The notes under the pieces were generated by a model. That model did no database searches, was not told where the DNA came from, and saw only the letters and a program-made list of their open reading frames with translations. 64,000 nucleotides of DNA from NCBI GenBank assembly GCA_964016885.1, contig OZ024744.1, forward strand, positions 112,431,145-112,495,144, in the 5' to 3' direction. Made by a program: the position numbers and the translations under genes. Of this stretch, positions 15,801-31,800 are shown piece after piece; positions within the stretch are counted from its first letter, which is position 1, and every line of letters begins with the position of its first letter. This DNA is from Eledone cirrhosa (taxonomy: Eukaryota; Mollusca; Cephalopoda; Octopoda; Eledonidae).

Positions 15801-17860
15801 ACACTCACTAAAGACATATACCACACACATTCACCACACACATACACCACACACATACACCACACACATTCACCACACACACATTCAGCACACACATTCA
15901 CCACACACACATTCAGAACACACATTGACCACACACATTCATCACACGCATTTACCACACATATTTACCACATACACTCACTAAAGACATATACCACACA
16001 CATTCACCACACACATACACCACACACATACACCACACACATTCACCACACACACATTCAGCACACACATTCACCACACACACATTCAGAACACACATTG
16101 ACCACACACATTCATCACACGCATTTACCACACATATTTACCACATACACTCACTGAAGACATATACCACACACATTCACCACACACATACACCACACAC
16201 ATACACCACACACATTCACCACACACACATTCAGCACACATATTCACCACACACACATTCAGAACACACATTGACCACACACATTCATCACACGCATTTA
16301 CCACACATATTTACCACATACACTCACTAAAGACATATACCACACACATTCACCACACACATACACCACACACATACACCACACACATTCACCACACACA
16401 CATTCAGCACACACATTCACCACACACACATTCAGAACACACATTGACCACACACATTCATCACACGCATTTACCACACATATTTACCACATACACTCAC
16501 TAAAGACATATACCACACACATTCACCACAAACATACACCACACACATACACCACACACATTCACCACACACACACACATTCACCACACACATTCACCAC
16601 ACACACATTCAGAACACACATTGACCACATACATTCATCACACGCATTTACCACACATATTTACCACATACACTCACTAAAGACATATACCACACACATT
16701 CACCACACACATACATACACCACACACATACACCACACACATTCACCACACACACATTCAGCACACACATTCACCACACACACATTCAGAACACACATTG
16801 ACCACACACATTCATCACACGCATTTACCACACATATTTACCACATACACTCACTAAAGACATATACCACACACATTCACCACACACATACACCACACAC
16901 ATACACCACACACATTCACCACACACATACACCACACACATACACCACACACATTCACCACACACACACACATTCACCACACACATTCAGCACACACATT
17001 CACCACACACACATTCAGAACACACATTGACCACACACATTCATCACACGCATTTACCACACATATTTACCACATACACTCACTAAAGACATATACCACA
17101 CACATTCACCACACACATACACCACACACATTCACCACACACACATTCAGCACACACATTCACCACACACACATTCAGAACACACATTGACCACACACAT
17201 TCATCACACGCATTTACCACACATATTTACCACATACACTCACTAAAGACATAACCACACACATTCACCACAAACATACACCACACACATACACCACACA
17301 CATTCACCACACACACACACATTCACCACACACATTCACCACACACATTTACCACACACACATTTACAACACACACATTCACCACACACATACACCACAC
17401 ACATACACCACACACATTCACCACACACACACACATTCACCACACAAATTCACCACACACATTTACCACACACATTTACCACACACACATTCACCACACA
17501 CACTTTCACCACACTCACACACACAACACACATTCATCACACACATTCACCACACACATTCACCATACACATTCACCACACATATTTACCACACACATTT
17601 CACCACACACAATTACCACACACACATTCACCACACACGACACTCACATACCACACACATTCACCACACACACATTTACCACACACACATTTACCACACA
17701 CAGTCACCACACACATTCACCACACACATTTACCACACACAGTCACCACACACATTCACCACACACATTCACCACACATATTCACCACACACACCACACA
17801 CATTCACCACACACATACACCACACACATACACCACACACATTCACCACACACAATTTCA
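12825..17860. repeat. Large tandem duplication in the 13-bp array, copy B
   Basis: Partner of copy A, longer by about 1 kb because of extra units between about 13450 and 14000 and extra 173-bp repeats near 15800-17250. It ends in the same AATTTCAC block (about 17852), after which the two copies differ. Confidence 0.82.
15770..17270. repeat. 173-bp higher-order repeat within copy B
   Basis: The same marker occurs at 15803, 15976, 16149 (GAAGAC variant), 16322, 16495, 16672, 16849, 17078 and 17238. There are nine marks here against seven in copy A, so repeat number changed after the large duplication. The single GAAGAC unit lets the two blocks be aligned. Confidence 0.92.
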
Positions 17861-19033
17861 CTACACACATTCACCACACACATTTACCACACAGATTCAC
17901 CACACACTCACCACACACATTCACCACACACACACACCACACTCACACACCACACACATTCACTACACACATTCACCACACACACATTCACCACACACAC
18001 ATTCACCACACACATTCAGCACACACATTCACCATACACATTTGCCACATACTTTCACCACACACACTCACATACCACACACATTCACCACACACATATG
18101 CCACACATATTTACCACACACATTTACCACATACACACACCTCAGACATTCACCACACACTTTCACCACACACATTCACCACACACATTCACCACACACT
18201 TACACCACACACACATTCACCACACACATTTACCACACTCATTCACCACACACATTTACCACACACATTTACCACACACATTCACCACACACATTCACCA
18301 CACACACACACCACACACTTACACCACACACACATTCACCACACACATTCACCACACACATTTACCACACACATTTACCACACACATTCACCACACACAC
18401 ATTTACCACACACACACATTTACCACACACATTCACCACACACATTTACCACACACATCCACCACAGACACACATTTACCACACACATATAGCACACACA
18501 TTTAACACACACATTTACCACACACATTCACCACACACATACACCACACTCATTCACCACACACATTCACCACACACATTTACCACACACATTTACCACA
18601 CACATTCACCACACACACATTTACCACACATACATTTACCACACACATTCACCACACACATTTACCACACACATCCACCACAGACACATTTACCACACAC
18701 ATATAGCACACACATTTAACACACACATTTACCACACACATTCACCACACACATTCACCAAACACATTCACCACACACATACACCACACTCATTCACCAC
18801 ACACATTTACCACACACATATTCACCACACACATTTACCACCCACATTTACCACACAGATTTACCACACACATTCACCTGACACATTTACCACTCACATT
18901 CACCACACACTTTCATCACACACACACAACACACATACACCACACACATTCACCACACACACACATTTACCACACACACACACCACACACATTCACCACA
19001 CACATTCACCACATACACACACCACACACATTC

Positions 19034-20018
19034 AGGAGGAGTTTAAGACAGGATGCCCATGGGAACTCCTGTATGCTGATGACCTCGCACTCATAGCTGA
19101 ATCTATGGTAGAACTAGAGAATAAATTCCAAACTTGGAAGCAGGGACTAGAAAGAAAGGGTCTCAAAGTCAAAATGACAAAGACTAAGGTCCTTGTAAGT
19201 AGACGAGAAAACAGAACCCAGATTCCCTCAGGGAAATGGCCTTGCTCAGTATGTAGGAAAGGTGTAGGTAGGAACTCCATTCTCTTCCCCAAATGCAAAC
19301 AATGGGTACACAAGAGATGTAGCGGGATCTCAGGAAGCTTAATTAAGAATGTAAGATTCACATGCAGCAGCTGTACTGAGACAGCAAGCAGCAAACAGCC
19401 ACAGGAAACAAGTACCACCAATCTCTGGGAGGGCTCTGTAGAAACAGTAGACAGCTTCTGCTACCTAGGTGACCGAATTAGCAGCGGAGGTGGGTGTTCA
19501 GAAAGTACAATAACTAGGGTAAGAACGTGATGGAAGAAGTTTAGGGAACTACTACCACTGCTAGCTGCAAAAGGCTTCTCCCTCAGAATGAAAGGCAGAC
19601 TGTATGATGCGTGTATCCAAACAACGATGTTGCATGGTAGTGAAACCTGGGCGCTGAAGGTGGAAGACTTACGTAGATTAGAGAGAAACGAAGCCTGCAT
19701 GCTCCGATGGATGTGTAACAATAATATACGTTAATGACAAAGTATAAATGAATTGAGAGAGAGACTGAGCATAAGAGGAATCAAATGCTGTGTGCAGGAG
19801 AGGTGGTTGCGCTGTATGGACATGTGATGCGTATGAAGGATGACAGCTGCATAAAAAGGTGCAGAGCATTAGAAGTTGATGGAAACCGCGGAGTGGGGAG
19901 ACCCAAGATGACCTGGGATGAGGTGATAAAAGCCGACCTTACCCAATTACACCTCTCAAAGGCAATGACACACGACCGTGACCTCTGGCGTCACGCAGTA
20001 ATACAGAGTACCTGACCT
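19034..20018 (+). pseudogene. LINE RT C-terminal part with zinc finger (5' truncated)
   Basis: One frame runs from 19034 to the stop at 19732 with a single internal TGA at 19528, where relatives read on into a WKKFREL block. YADD, the RT motif C, is at 19072-19083; motifs upstream are missing because of truncation. Next comes a Cys/His finger (about 19246-19375) of the form CxxC...KCxxWVHKRC...CSSC. One expected Cys (the first of the second pair) has become Phe or Pro. A later block read in another frame (about 19785-20015) ends in GRPKMTWDEV and HAVIQST, the usual C-terminal domain of this LINE type. In the living element this protein would copy its RNA by target-primed reverse transcription. 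It is dead here: truncated, one nonsense codon, one frame change. Confidence 0.85.
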
Positions 20019-20343
20019 CCCATGGGTACAAGCTGAAGCATATAGACAATATGCCCCCACACCCTTCACCGCAACGTGGTCATGGAGGTGCCACGGCAAA
20101 AAAGCACCCAGCCCACACTGTAAAGTGGACGTGTAGGTGCCACGAAAAAGCGCCCAGCACTCACTGTAAATGAGGTTGGTGTTAGGAAGGGCATCCAGCT
20201 GTAGAAATCAAGCCAGATCAGTTCCTGTATGAGCAAGACAAGGTCAGCCGACCAGACACTGCACACAACAGGACAAACTGTCTAACCCATTCTAGCGTGG
20301 AAGAACGGACGTAAAACGGTGATGATGATCATGATGATGATGA
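19034..20343 (+). mobile_element. 5'-truncated LINE inserted in the satellite
   Basis: The satellite stops abruptly at 19033 and resumes at 20344. Between them lies a non-LTR retrotransposon 3' portion: the end of the RT domain, a zinc finger, a C-terminal domain, a 3' UTR (about 20016-20320) and an (ATG)n tail. The only flank shared by both sides is ATTCA, which is also satellite sequence, so a target-site duplication cannot be told apart. Same family as the copies at 35214-36225 and 39150-40012. Confidence 0.9.
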
Positions 20344-20456
20344 TTCACCACACACATTCACCACACACATTCACCACACATATTCACCAATCACACACAC
20401 ACCACACACATACACCACACACATTCACCACACACACACACCACACACATACACCA

Positions 20457-21050
20457 CCCACATTCACCACACACACACACTACACACACATTCACCATAC
20501 ACATTCACCACACACACACCACACACATTCACCACACACATTCACCATACACATTCGCTACACACATTTACCACACATATTTACCATACACATTCACCAC
20601 ACACATTCACCACACACAATTACCACACACACACACCACACACACCACACTCACACACCACACACATTCACTACACACATTCACCACACACACATTTACC
20701 ACACATCCACCACACACAGTCACCACACACATTCACCACACACATACACCACCCACATTCACCACACACACACACTACACACACATTCACCATACACATT
20801 CACCACACACACACCACACACATTCACCACACACATTCACCATACACATTCACTACACACATTTACCACACATATTTACCATACACATTCACCACACACA
20901 TTCACCACACACAATAACCACACACACACACACCACACACACACACCACACTCACACACCACACACTTCACTACACACATTCACCACACACACATTTACC
21001 ACACATCCACCACACACAGTCACCACACACATTCACCACACACACACACC
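20457..21050. repeat. 295-bp tandem duplication in the satellite
   Basis: The block starting CCCACATTCACC at about 20457 recurs at about 20752 (offset 295) with the same order of variants (CACTACACACAC, TTCACCATAC, TTTACCACACATATTTACC, ACACATCCACC). The second copy carries a few extra CA steps and an ATAACC for ATTACC change. Confidence 0.85.
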
Positions 21051-22049
21051 ACTTACACATTTACCACACACACATATACCACACACATTTACCACACACA
21101 TTCACCACACACACATTCACCACACACATTCACCACACACATTTACCACACACATTCACCACACCACACACACCACACACATTCACCACACACATTCAGC
21201 ACACACATTCACCACACACATTTAACACACACATTTACCACACACATTCACCCCACACATTTACCAAACACATTCCCACAGACACCACACACATTCACCA
21301 CATAAACCACACACATTCACCACACACATACACCACAGACATTCACCACACACATTCACCACATAGATTCACAACACACATTCACCACACACACACACAC
21401 CACACACATTCACCACACACATTCACCACACACTTTCACCACACACTTTCACCACACACATTCACCAGACACATTCACCACACACATTCACCACACACAC
21501 ACTCACCACACACATTCACCACATAGATTCACAACACACATTCACCACACACACATCCACCGCACATTTTCACCAAACACACACACACCACACACATTCA
21601 CCACACACATTCACCACACACATTCACCACACACACACCACACACATTCCCCACACACATTCACCACACACATTCACCACACACATTCACCACACACACA
21701 GCACGCATATTCACCACACACATTTACCACACAGATTCACCACACACATTCCCCACACACATTCCCCACACACACACACCACACACACACACCACACACA
21801 TTCTCCACACACATACAACACACACATTTACCACACACATACACCACACATTTTCACCACACACACACACCACACATATTCACCACACAAATACACCTCA
21901 CACATTTACCACACACATTCACCACACACATTCACCACACACATTCACCACACACATTTACCACACACATTCACCACAGACACACATTTACCACACACAT
22001 TTACCACACACATTTACCACATACATTTAACACACATATTTACCACACA

Positions 22050-22340
22050 CACACTCACCACACACATTCACCACACACATTCACCACACACGTTCATCAC
22101 ACACATTCACCACACACATACACCACACAAACATTCACCACACACATACACCACACTCATTCACCACACACACACACATTCACCACACACACTCACCACA
22201 CACATTCACCACACACATTCACCACACACGTTCATCACACACATTCACCACACACATACACCACACAAACATTCACCACACACATACACCACACTCATTC
22301 ACCACACACATTCACCACACACATTCACCACACACATTCA
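22050..22340. repeat. 139-bp local duplication in the satellite
   Basis: The block with CGTTCATCAC followed by CACACAAACATTCACC and CACACTCATTCACC occurs at about 22090 and again at about 22229. It also appears in the 2.2-kb duplicated region (about 24015 and 26215). Confidence 0.75.
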
Positions 22341-23449
22341 CCACACACATAAACCACACGCATTTACAACACACACACACCACACACATACACCACACAC
22401 ATTTACCACATACATTCACCACACACATTTACCACACACATATTAACCACACATATTAACCACACATATTAACCACACACACATTTACCACACACATTCA
22501 CCACACACATTTACCACACACATTCACCATATTCACCACATACATTCTCCAAACACAGACACCACACACATTCACCACACACACACCACGCATATTCACC
22601 ACACACATTCACCAAACACATTTACCACACACATACAGCACACACATTCACCTCACACACACCACACACATTCACCACACACATTTGCCACACACATTCA
22701 CCACACACATTTACCAAACACATTCCCACGGACACCACACATTCACCACACACTTTCACCACACACTTTCACCACACACATTCACCACACACATTCACCA
22801 CACACACACTCACCACACACATTCACCACATACATTCACAACACACTTTCACCAAACACACACACACCACACACATTCACCACACACATTCACCACACAC
22901 ATTCACCACACACATTCACCACACACATTCACCACACACATTCACCACACACATTCACCACACACTTTCACCACACACACACACTACACACGCATTTAAC
23001 ATACACATTCACCTCACACACACCACACACATTCACCACACACACTCACCACACACATTTACCAGACACATTCACCACACACATTCACCACACACATTTG
23101 CCACACACACAGCACGCATATTCACCACACACATTCACCACACACATACACCACACACATTCCCCACACACATTCCCCTCACACATTCACCACACACATT
23201 CACCACACACTTTCACCACACACACACACTACACACGCATTTAACATACACATTCACCTCACACACACCACACACATTCACCACACACACTCACCACACA
23301 CATTTACCAGACACATTCACCACACACATTCACCACACACATTTGCCACACACACACCACACACATACACCACACACATTCACCACACACACTCACCACA
23401 CACATTCCCGACACACATTCCCCACACACTTTCACCACACACTTTCACC

Positions 23450-25096
23450 ACACACATACACCATACACATTCACCACACACACACCACACACATTCACCA
23501 CACATATTCACCACACACACTACACACATTCACCACATTCACCACACACATTCACCACACACATTCACCACACACATTCAATACAGTCATTCACCACACA
23601 CATACACCACACACATTTACCACAAACATTCACCACACATTTTCACCACACACACACACCACACACATTCACCACACACACACCACACATATTCACCACA
23701 CAAATACACCATACACATTCACCACACACATTCACCACACACATTTACCACACACATTCACCACAGACACACATTTACCACACACATTCAGCACACACAT
23801 TCACGACACACATTTACCACACACACATTCACCACGCACATTTACCACACACATTCACCACATACATTTACCACACACACATTCACCACACACATTTACC
23901 ACACACATTCACCACAGACACACATTTACCACACACATTTACCACATACATTTAACACACATATTTACCACACACACTCACCACACACATTCACCACACA
24001 CATTCACCACACACGTTCATCACACACATTCACCACACACATACACCACACAAACATTCACCACACACATACACCACACTCATTCACCACACACACACAC
24101 ATTCACCACACACATTCACCACACACATTCACCACACACATTCACCACACACATAAACCACACGTATTTACAACACACACACACCACACACATACACCAC
24201 ACACATTTACCACATACATTCACCACACACATTTACCACACACATATTCACCACACATATTAACCACACACACATTTACCACACACATTCACCACACACA
24301 TTTACCACACACATTCACCACAGACACACATTTCCCACACACATTTACCACACACATTCACCACACACATTCACCACACACTTTCATCACACACACACCA
24401 CACACATAAACCACACACATTTACCACACACACACACCATACACATTCACCACACACATACACCACACACACATTCACCACACACATTTACCACACACAT
24501 TCACCATATTCACCACATACATTCTCCAAACACATTCACCACACACACATCCACCACACACTTTCACCACACACACCACAAACATTCACCACACACACAC
24601 CACGCATATTCACCACACACATTCACCAAACACATTTACCACACACATACACCACACACATTCACCTCACACACACCACACACATTCACCACACACATTT
24701 GCCACACACATTCACCACACGCATTTGCCACACGCATTTGCCACACACATTCACCACACACATTCACCACACACGTTTGCCACACACACACCACACACAC
24801 ACACTACACACACATTTACCATACACATTCACCTCACACACACCACACACATTCACCACACACATTCACCACACACGTTCACCACACACATTCACCACAC
24901 ACATTCACCACACACATTCACCACACACATTCACCTCACACACACCGCACACATTCACCACACACACTCACCACACACATTTGCCACACACACACCATAC
25001 ACATTCACCACACACATTTACCACACACATTTTTACCACACACACACACCGCACTCACAAACCACACACATACACTACACACATTCACCACACACA
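23450..25096. repeat. Satellite segment duplicated at +2200 bp, copy 1
   Basis: From about 23450 to 25096 every stretch I compared matches the sequence 2200 bp downstream base for base, including rare variants (TTCAATACAGTC, CACGCATTTGCC, CATTTTTACC). Copy 1 then diverges at ACACAAATTTACC. Confidence 0.88.
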
Positions 25097-25649
25097 AATT
25101 TACCACACACACATTTACCACACAGTCACCACACACATTCACCACACACATTCACCACACACACACACACCACACACACACACCACTTACACATTTACCA
25201 CACACACACACCACTTACACATTTACCACACACACACTTACCACACACATTCACCAACCACATACACCACACACACACAACACACATTCACCACACACAT
25301 ACACCATACACATAAACCACACACATTCACCACACACACTCACCACACACACTACACACATTCACCACACACACTACACACATTCACCACACACGTTCAC
25401 CACACACATTTACCACACACATTTACCACACACATATTGACCACACATATTCACCACACACACATTTACCACACACATTCACCACAGACACACATTCCCC
25501 ACACACATTCACCACACACACACACCACACACATTCACCACACACATTCACCTTCACGACACACATTCACCACACTGATTCACCACTCACACACACCACA
25601 CACATTCACCACACACATTCACCACACACATTCACCACCCATATTCACC

Positions 25650-27296
25650 ACACACATACACCATACACATTCACCACACACACACCACACACATTCACCA
25701 CACATATTCACCACACACACTACACACATTCACCACATTCACCACACACATTCACCACACACATTCACCACACACATTCAATACAGTCATTCACCACACA
25801 CATACACCACACACATTTACCACAAACATTCACCACACATTTTCACCACACACACACACCACACACATTCACCACACACACACCACACATATTCACCACA
25901 CAAATACACCATACACATTCACCACACACATTCACCACACACATTTACCACACACATTCACCACAGACACACATTTACCACACACATTCAGCACACACAT
26001 TCACGACACACATTTACCACACACACATTCACCACGCACATTTACCACACACATTCACCACATACATTTACCACACACACATTCACCACACACATTTACC
26101 ACACACATTCACCACAGACACACATTTACCACACACATTTACCACATACATTTAACACACATATTTACCACACACACTCACCACACACATTCACCACACA
26201 CATTCACCACACACGTTCATCACACACATTCACCACACACATACACCACACAAACATTCACCACACACATACACCACACTCATTCACCACACACACACAC
26301 ATTCACCACACACATTCACCACACACATTCACCACACACATTCACCACACACATAAACCACACGTATTTACAACACACACACACCACACACATACACCAC
26401 ACACATTTACCACATACATTCACCACACACATTTACCACACACATATTCACCACACATATTAACCACACACACATTTACCACACACATTCACCACACACA
26501 TTTACCACACACATTCACCACAGACACACATTTCCCACACACATTTACCACACACATTCACCACACACATTCACCACACACTTTCATCACACACACACCA
26601 CACACATAAACCACACACATTTACCACACACACACACCATACACATTCACCACACACATACACCACACACACATTCACCACACACATTTACCACACACAT
26701 TCACCATATTCACCACATACATTCTCCAAACACATTCACCACACACACATCCACCACACACTTTCACCACACACACCACAAACATTCACCACACACACAC
26801 CACGCATATTCACCACACACATTCACCAAACACATTTACCACACACATACACCACACACATTCACCTCACACACACCACACACATTCACCACACACATTT
26901 GCCACACACATTCACCACACGCATTTGCCACACGCATTTGCCACACACATTCACCACACACATTCACCACACACGTTTGCCACACACACACCACACACAC
27001 ACACTACACACACATTTACCATACACATTCACCTCACACACACCACACACATTCACCACACACATTCACCACACACGTTCACCACACACATTCACCACAC
27101 ACATTCACCACACACATTCACCACACACATTCACCTCACACACACCGCACACATTCACCACACACACTCACCACACACATTTGCCACACACACACCATAC
27201 ACATTCACCACACACATTTACCACACACATTTTTACCACACACACACACCGCACTCACAAACCACACACATACACTACACACATTCACCACACACA
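25650..27296. repeat. Satellite segment duplicated at +2200 bp, copy 2
   Basis: Partner of 23450-25096 at a constant offset of 2200 bp with no difference seen in the lines compared. It diverges at 27297 into CTCATTCACC repeats. A shorter, more diverged third relative lies at about 29210-30480. Confidence 0.88.
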
Positions 27297-28489
27297 CTCA
27301 TTCACCACACACATTCACCACACACACCACACACATTCACCACACACATTCACCACACTCATTCACCACACACATTCACCACACACATACACCACACTCA
27401 TTCACCACACACATTCACCACACACACTCACCACACACATTCACCACACACATTAACCTCACACATTCACCACACACATTCACCCCCACACACTACACAC
27501 ATTCACCTCACACATACACCACACACATTCACCCCACACACTACACACATTCACCACACACACTCATTCACCACACACATTCACCACACACACCACACAC
27601 ATACACCACACACATTCACCCCACACACTACACACATTCACCACACACACACATTCACCACACACATTCACCCCACACACTACACACATTCACCACACAC
27701 ACTCATTCACCACACACATTCACCACACACACCACACACATTCACCACACACATTCACCACACTCATTCACCACACACATTCACCACACACATTCACCAC
27801 ACACATTCACCACACACATTCACCGCACACATTCACCACACTCATTCACCACACTCATTCACCACACACATTTACCACACACATTCACCACACACATTTA
27901 CCACACACATTCACCACACACATTTACCACACACATTCACCACACACATTTACCACACACATTCACCACACACATTTACCACACACATTCACCACACACA
28001 TTCACCGCACACATTCACCACACTCATTCACCACACACATTTACCACACACATTCACCACACACATTTACCACACACATTCACCACACACATTTACCACA
28101 CACATTCACCGCACACATTTACCACACACATTCACCGCACACATTTATCACACACATTCACCACACACATTCACCACACACACACCACACACATTTACCA
28201 CACACACTCACCACACACATTCACCACACATTCACCACACACACACCACACACATTCACCACATACATTCTCCAAACACATTCACCACACACACATCCAC
28301 CACACACTTTCACCACACACACACACACCACACACATTCACCACACACATTCACCACACACTTTCATCACACACACACCACACACACACACCACACACAT
28401 TCACCTCACACATACACCACACACATTCACCACACACATTCACCACACACATTCACCACACACATTCACCACACACTTTCATCACATAC

Positions 28490-28862
28490 ACACCACACAC
28501 ACACACCACACACATTCACCTCACACATACACCACACACATTCACCACACATTCACCACACACATTCACCACACACATACACCACACACATTCACCACAC
28601 ACATTTACCACCCACATTCACCACACACATTCACCACACACATTCACCACACACATTCACCACACACATTCACCACACACATTCACCACACACATACACC
28701 ACACACATTCACCACACACATTTACCACCCACATTCACCACACACATTCACCACACACATTCACCACACACATTCACCACACACATTCACCACACACATT
28801 CACCACACACATACACCACACACATTCACCACACACATTTACCACCCACATTCACCACACAC
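28490..28862. repeat. 117-bp higher-order repeat (9 x 13)
   Basis: The rare ACCACCC variant occurs at 28607, 28724 and 28841, exactly 117 bp apart, with a TACACC unit at a fixed distance before each. 117 is nine 13-bp units, so unit register is kept here, unlike in the 173-bp repeat. Confidence 0.88.
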
Positions 28863-31800
28863 ATTCACCACACACATTTACCACACACATACACAACACA
28901 CATTTACCACACACATACACAACACACATTTACCACACACATACACAACACACATTCACCACACCCATACACCACACACATTCCCCACACACAGTCACCA
29001 CACACTTTCACCACACATATTTGCCACACACACACCACACACACACACTACGCATGCATTTACCATACAGATTCACCACACACATTCACCACACACATTT
29101 GCCACACACACACCACACCACACACATTCACCACACACATTCACCACACACACTCACCACACACATTCACCACACACTTTCACCACACACTTTCACCACA
29201 CACATACACCACACACATTCACCACACACACATTCACCACACACATACACCACACAAACATTCACCACACACATACACCACACTCATTCACCACACACAC
29301 GCACATTCACCACACACATTTACCACACACATTCACCACACACATTCACCACACACATAAACCACACGTATTTACAACACACACACACCACACACATACA
29401 CCACACACATTTACCACACACATATTCACCACACATATTAACCACACACACATTTACCACACACATTCACCACACACATTTACCACACACATTCACCACA
29501 GACACACATTTACCACACACATTTACCACACACATTCTCCACACACTTTCACCACACACTTTCATCACACACACACCACACACATAAACCACACACATTC
29601 ACCACACACACACCACACACATTTACCACACACACACACCACACACATTCACCACACACATACACCACACACACATTCACCACACACATTCACCACATTC
29701 ACCACACACATTTACCACACACATTCACCATATTCACCACATACATTCTCCAAACACATTCACCACACACACACATCCACCACACACTTTCACCACACAC
29801 ACCACACACATTCACCACACACACACCACGCATATTCACCACACACATTCACCAAACACATTTACCACACACATACACCACACACATTCACCTCACACAC
29901 ACCACACACATTCACCACACACATTTGCCACACACATTCACCACACACATTTGCCACACACATTCACCACACACATTCACCACACACGTTTGCCACACAC
30001 ACACCACACACACACACACATTTACCATACACATTCACCTCACACACACCACACACATTCACCACACACATTCACCACACACGTTCACCACACACATTCA
30101 CCACACACATTCACCACACACATTCACCACACACATTCACCTCACACACACCGCACACATTCACCACACACACTCACCACACACATTTGCCACACACACA
30201 CCATACACATTCACCACACACATTTACCACACACATTTTTACCACACACACACACCACACTCACAAACCACACACATACACTACACAAATTTACCACACA
30301 CACATTTACCACACAGTCACCACACACATTCACCACACACATTCACCACACACACACACACCACACACACACACCACTTACACATTTACCACACACACAT
30401 TTACCACACACATTAACCAACCACATACACCACACACACACCACACACATTCACCACACACATACACCATACACATAAACCACACACATTCACCACACAC
30501 ACTCACCACACACACTACACACATTCACCACACACACTACACACATTCACCACACACGTTCACCACACACATTTACCACACACATTCACCACAGACACAC
30601 ATTTAGCACACACATTTACCACACACATTTAACACACACATTCACCACAGACACACATTTAGCACACACATTTACCACAAACATTTAACACACACATTCA
30701 CCACAGACACACATTCCCCACACACATTCACCACACACACACACCACACACATTCACCACACACATTCACCACACTCATTCACCACTCACACACACCACA
30801 CACATTCACCACACACATTCACCACACACATACACCACACTCATTCACCACACACATTCACCACACACATACACCACACTCATTCAGCACACACATTCAC
30901 CACACACACACACCACACACATTCACCACACACATTCACCACACTCATTCACCACTCACACACACCACACACATGCACCACACACATACACCACACTCAT
31001 TCACCACACACATTCACCACACACATACACCACACACATTCACCACACACATTCACCACACACATACACCACAGACATTCACCACACACATTCACCATAC
31101 ACATTCACCACACTCATTCACCACTCACACACACACCACACACACACCACACACATTCACCACACACATTCACCACACACATTCACCACACACATACACC
31201 ACACTCATTCACCATACACATTCACCACACACATTTACCACCCACATTCACCACACACATTCAGCACACACATTCACCACACACATTCACAACACACATT
31301 CAACACACACATTCACCACACACATTCACCACACACATTCACCACACACATACACCACACTCATTCACCACTCACACACACCACACACATTCACCACACA
31401 CATTCACCACACACATACACCACACTCATTCACCACTCACACACACACCACACACATTTACTACACACATTCACCACACTCATTCACCAAACACATTCAC
31501 CACACACATTCACCACACACATTCACCACACACATTCACCACACTCATTCACTACACACATTCACCACACACATATACCACACACATTCACCACACACAT
31601 TCACCACACACATTCACCACCCATATTCACCACACACACATTCACCTCACACATTCACCACACACTTTCATCACACACACATCCACCACACTCTTTCACC
31701 ACACACACACACACCTCACACATTCACCACACACAGACACCACACACATTCACCCCACACACACACCACACACATTCACCACACACATTCACCACACACA

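Larger units (their letters stand above)
3331..19033. repeat. 13-bp AC-rich satellite array, first half
   Basis: The basic unit is TTCACCACACACA (13 bp), repeated with common variants TTTACCACACACA, TACACCACACACA and CACACCACACACA, and indels of CA steps. G is almost absent from this strand. No forward reading frame of the unit contains a stop, so frames of up to 838 codons occur here, translating as a 13-residue His/Thr period (HSPHTFTTHIHHT); these are not genes. The reverse unit carries TGA, so reverse frames stay short. Several higher-order levels are listed separately. The left edge is gradual (degenerate units from about 3305). Confidence 0.97.
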
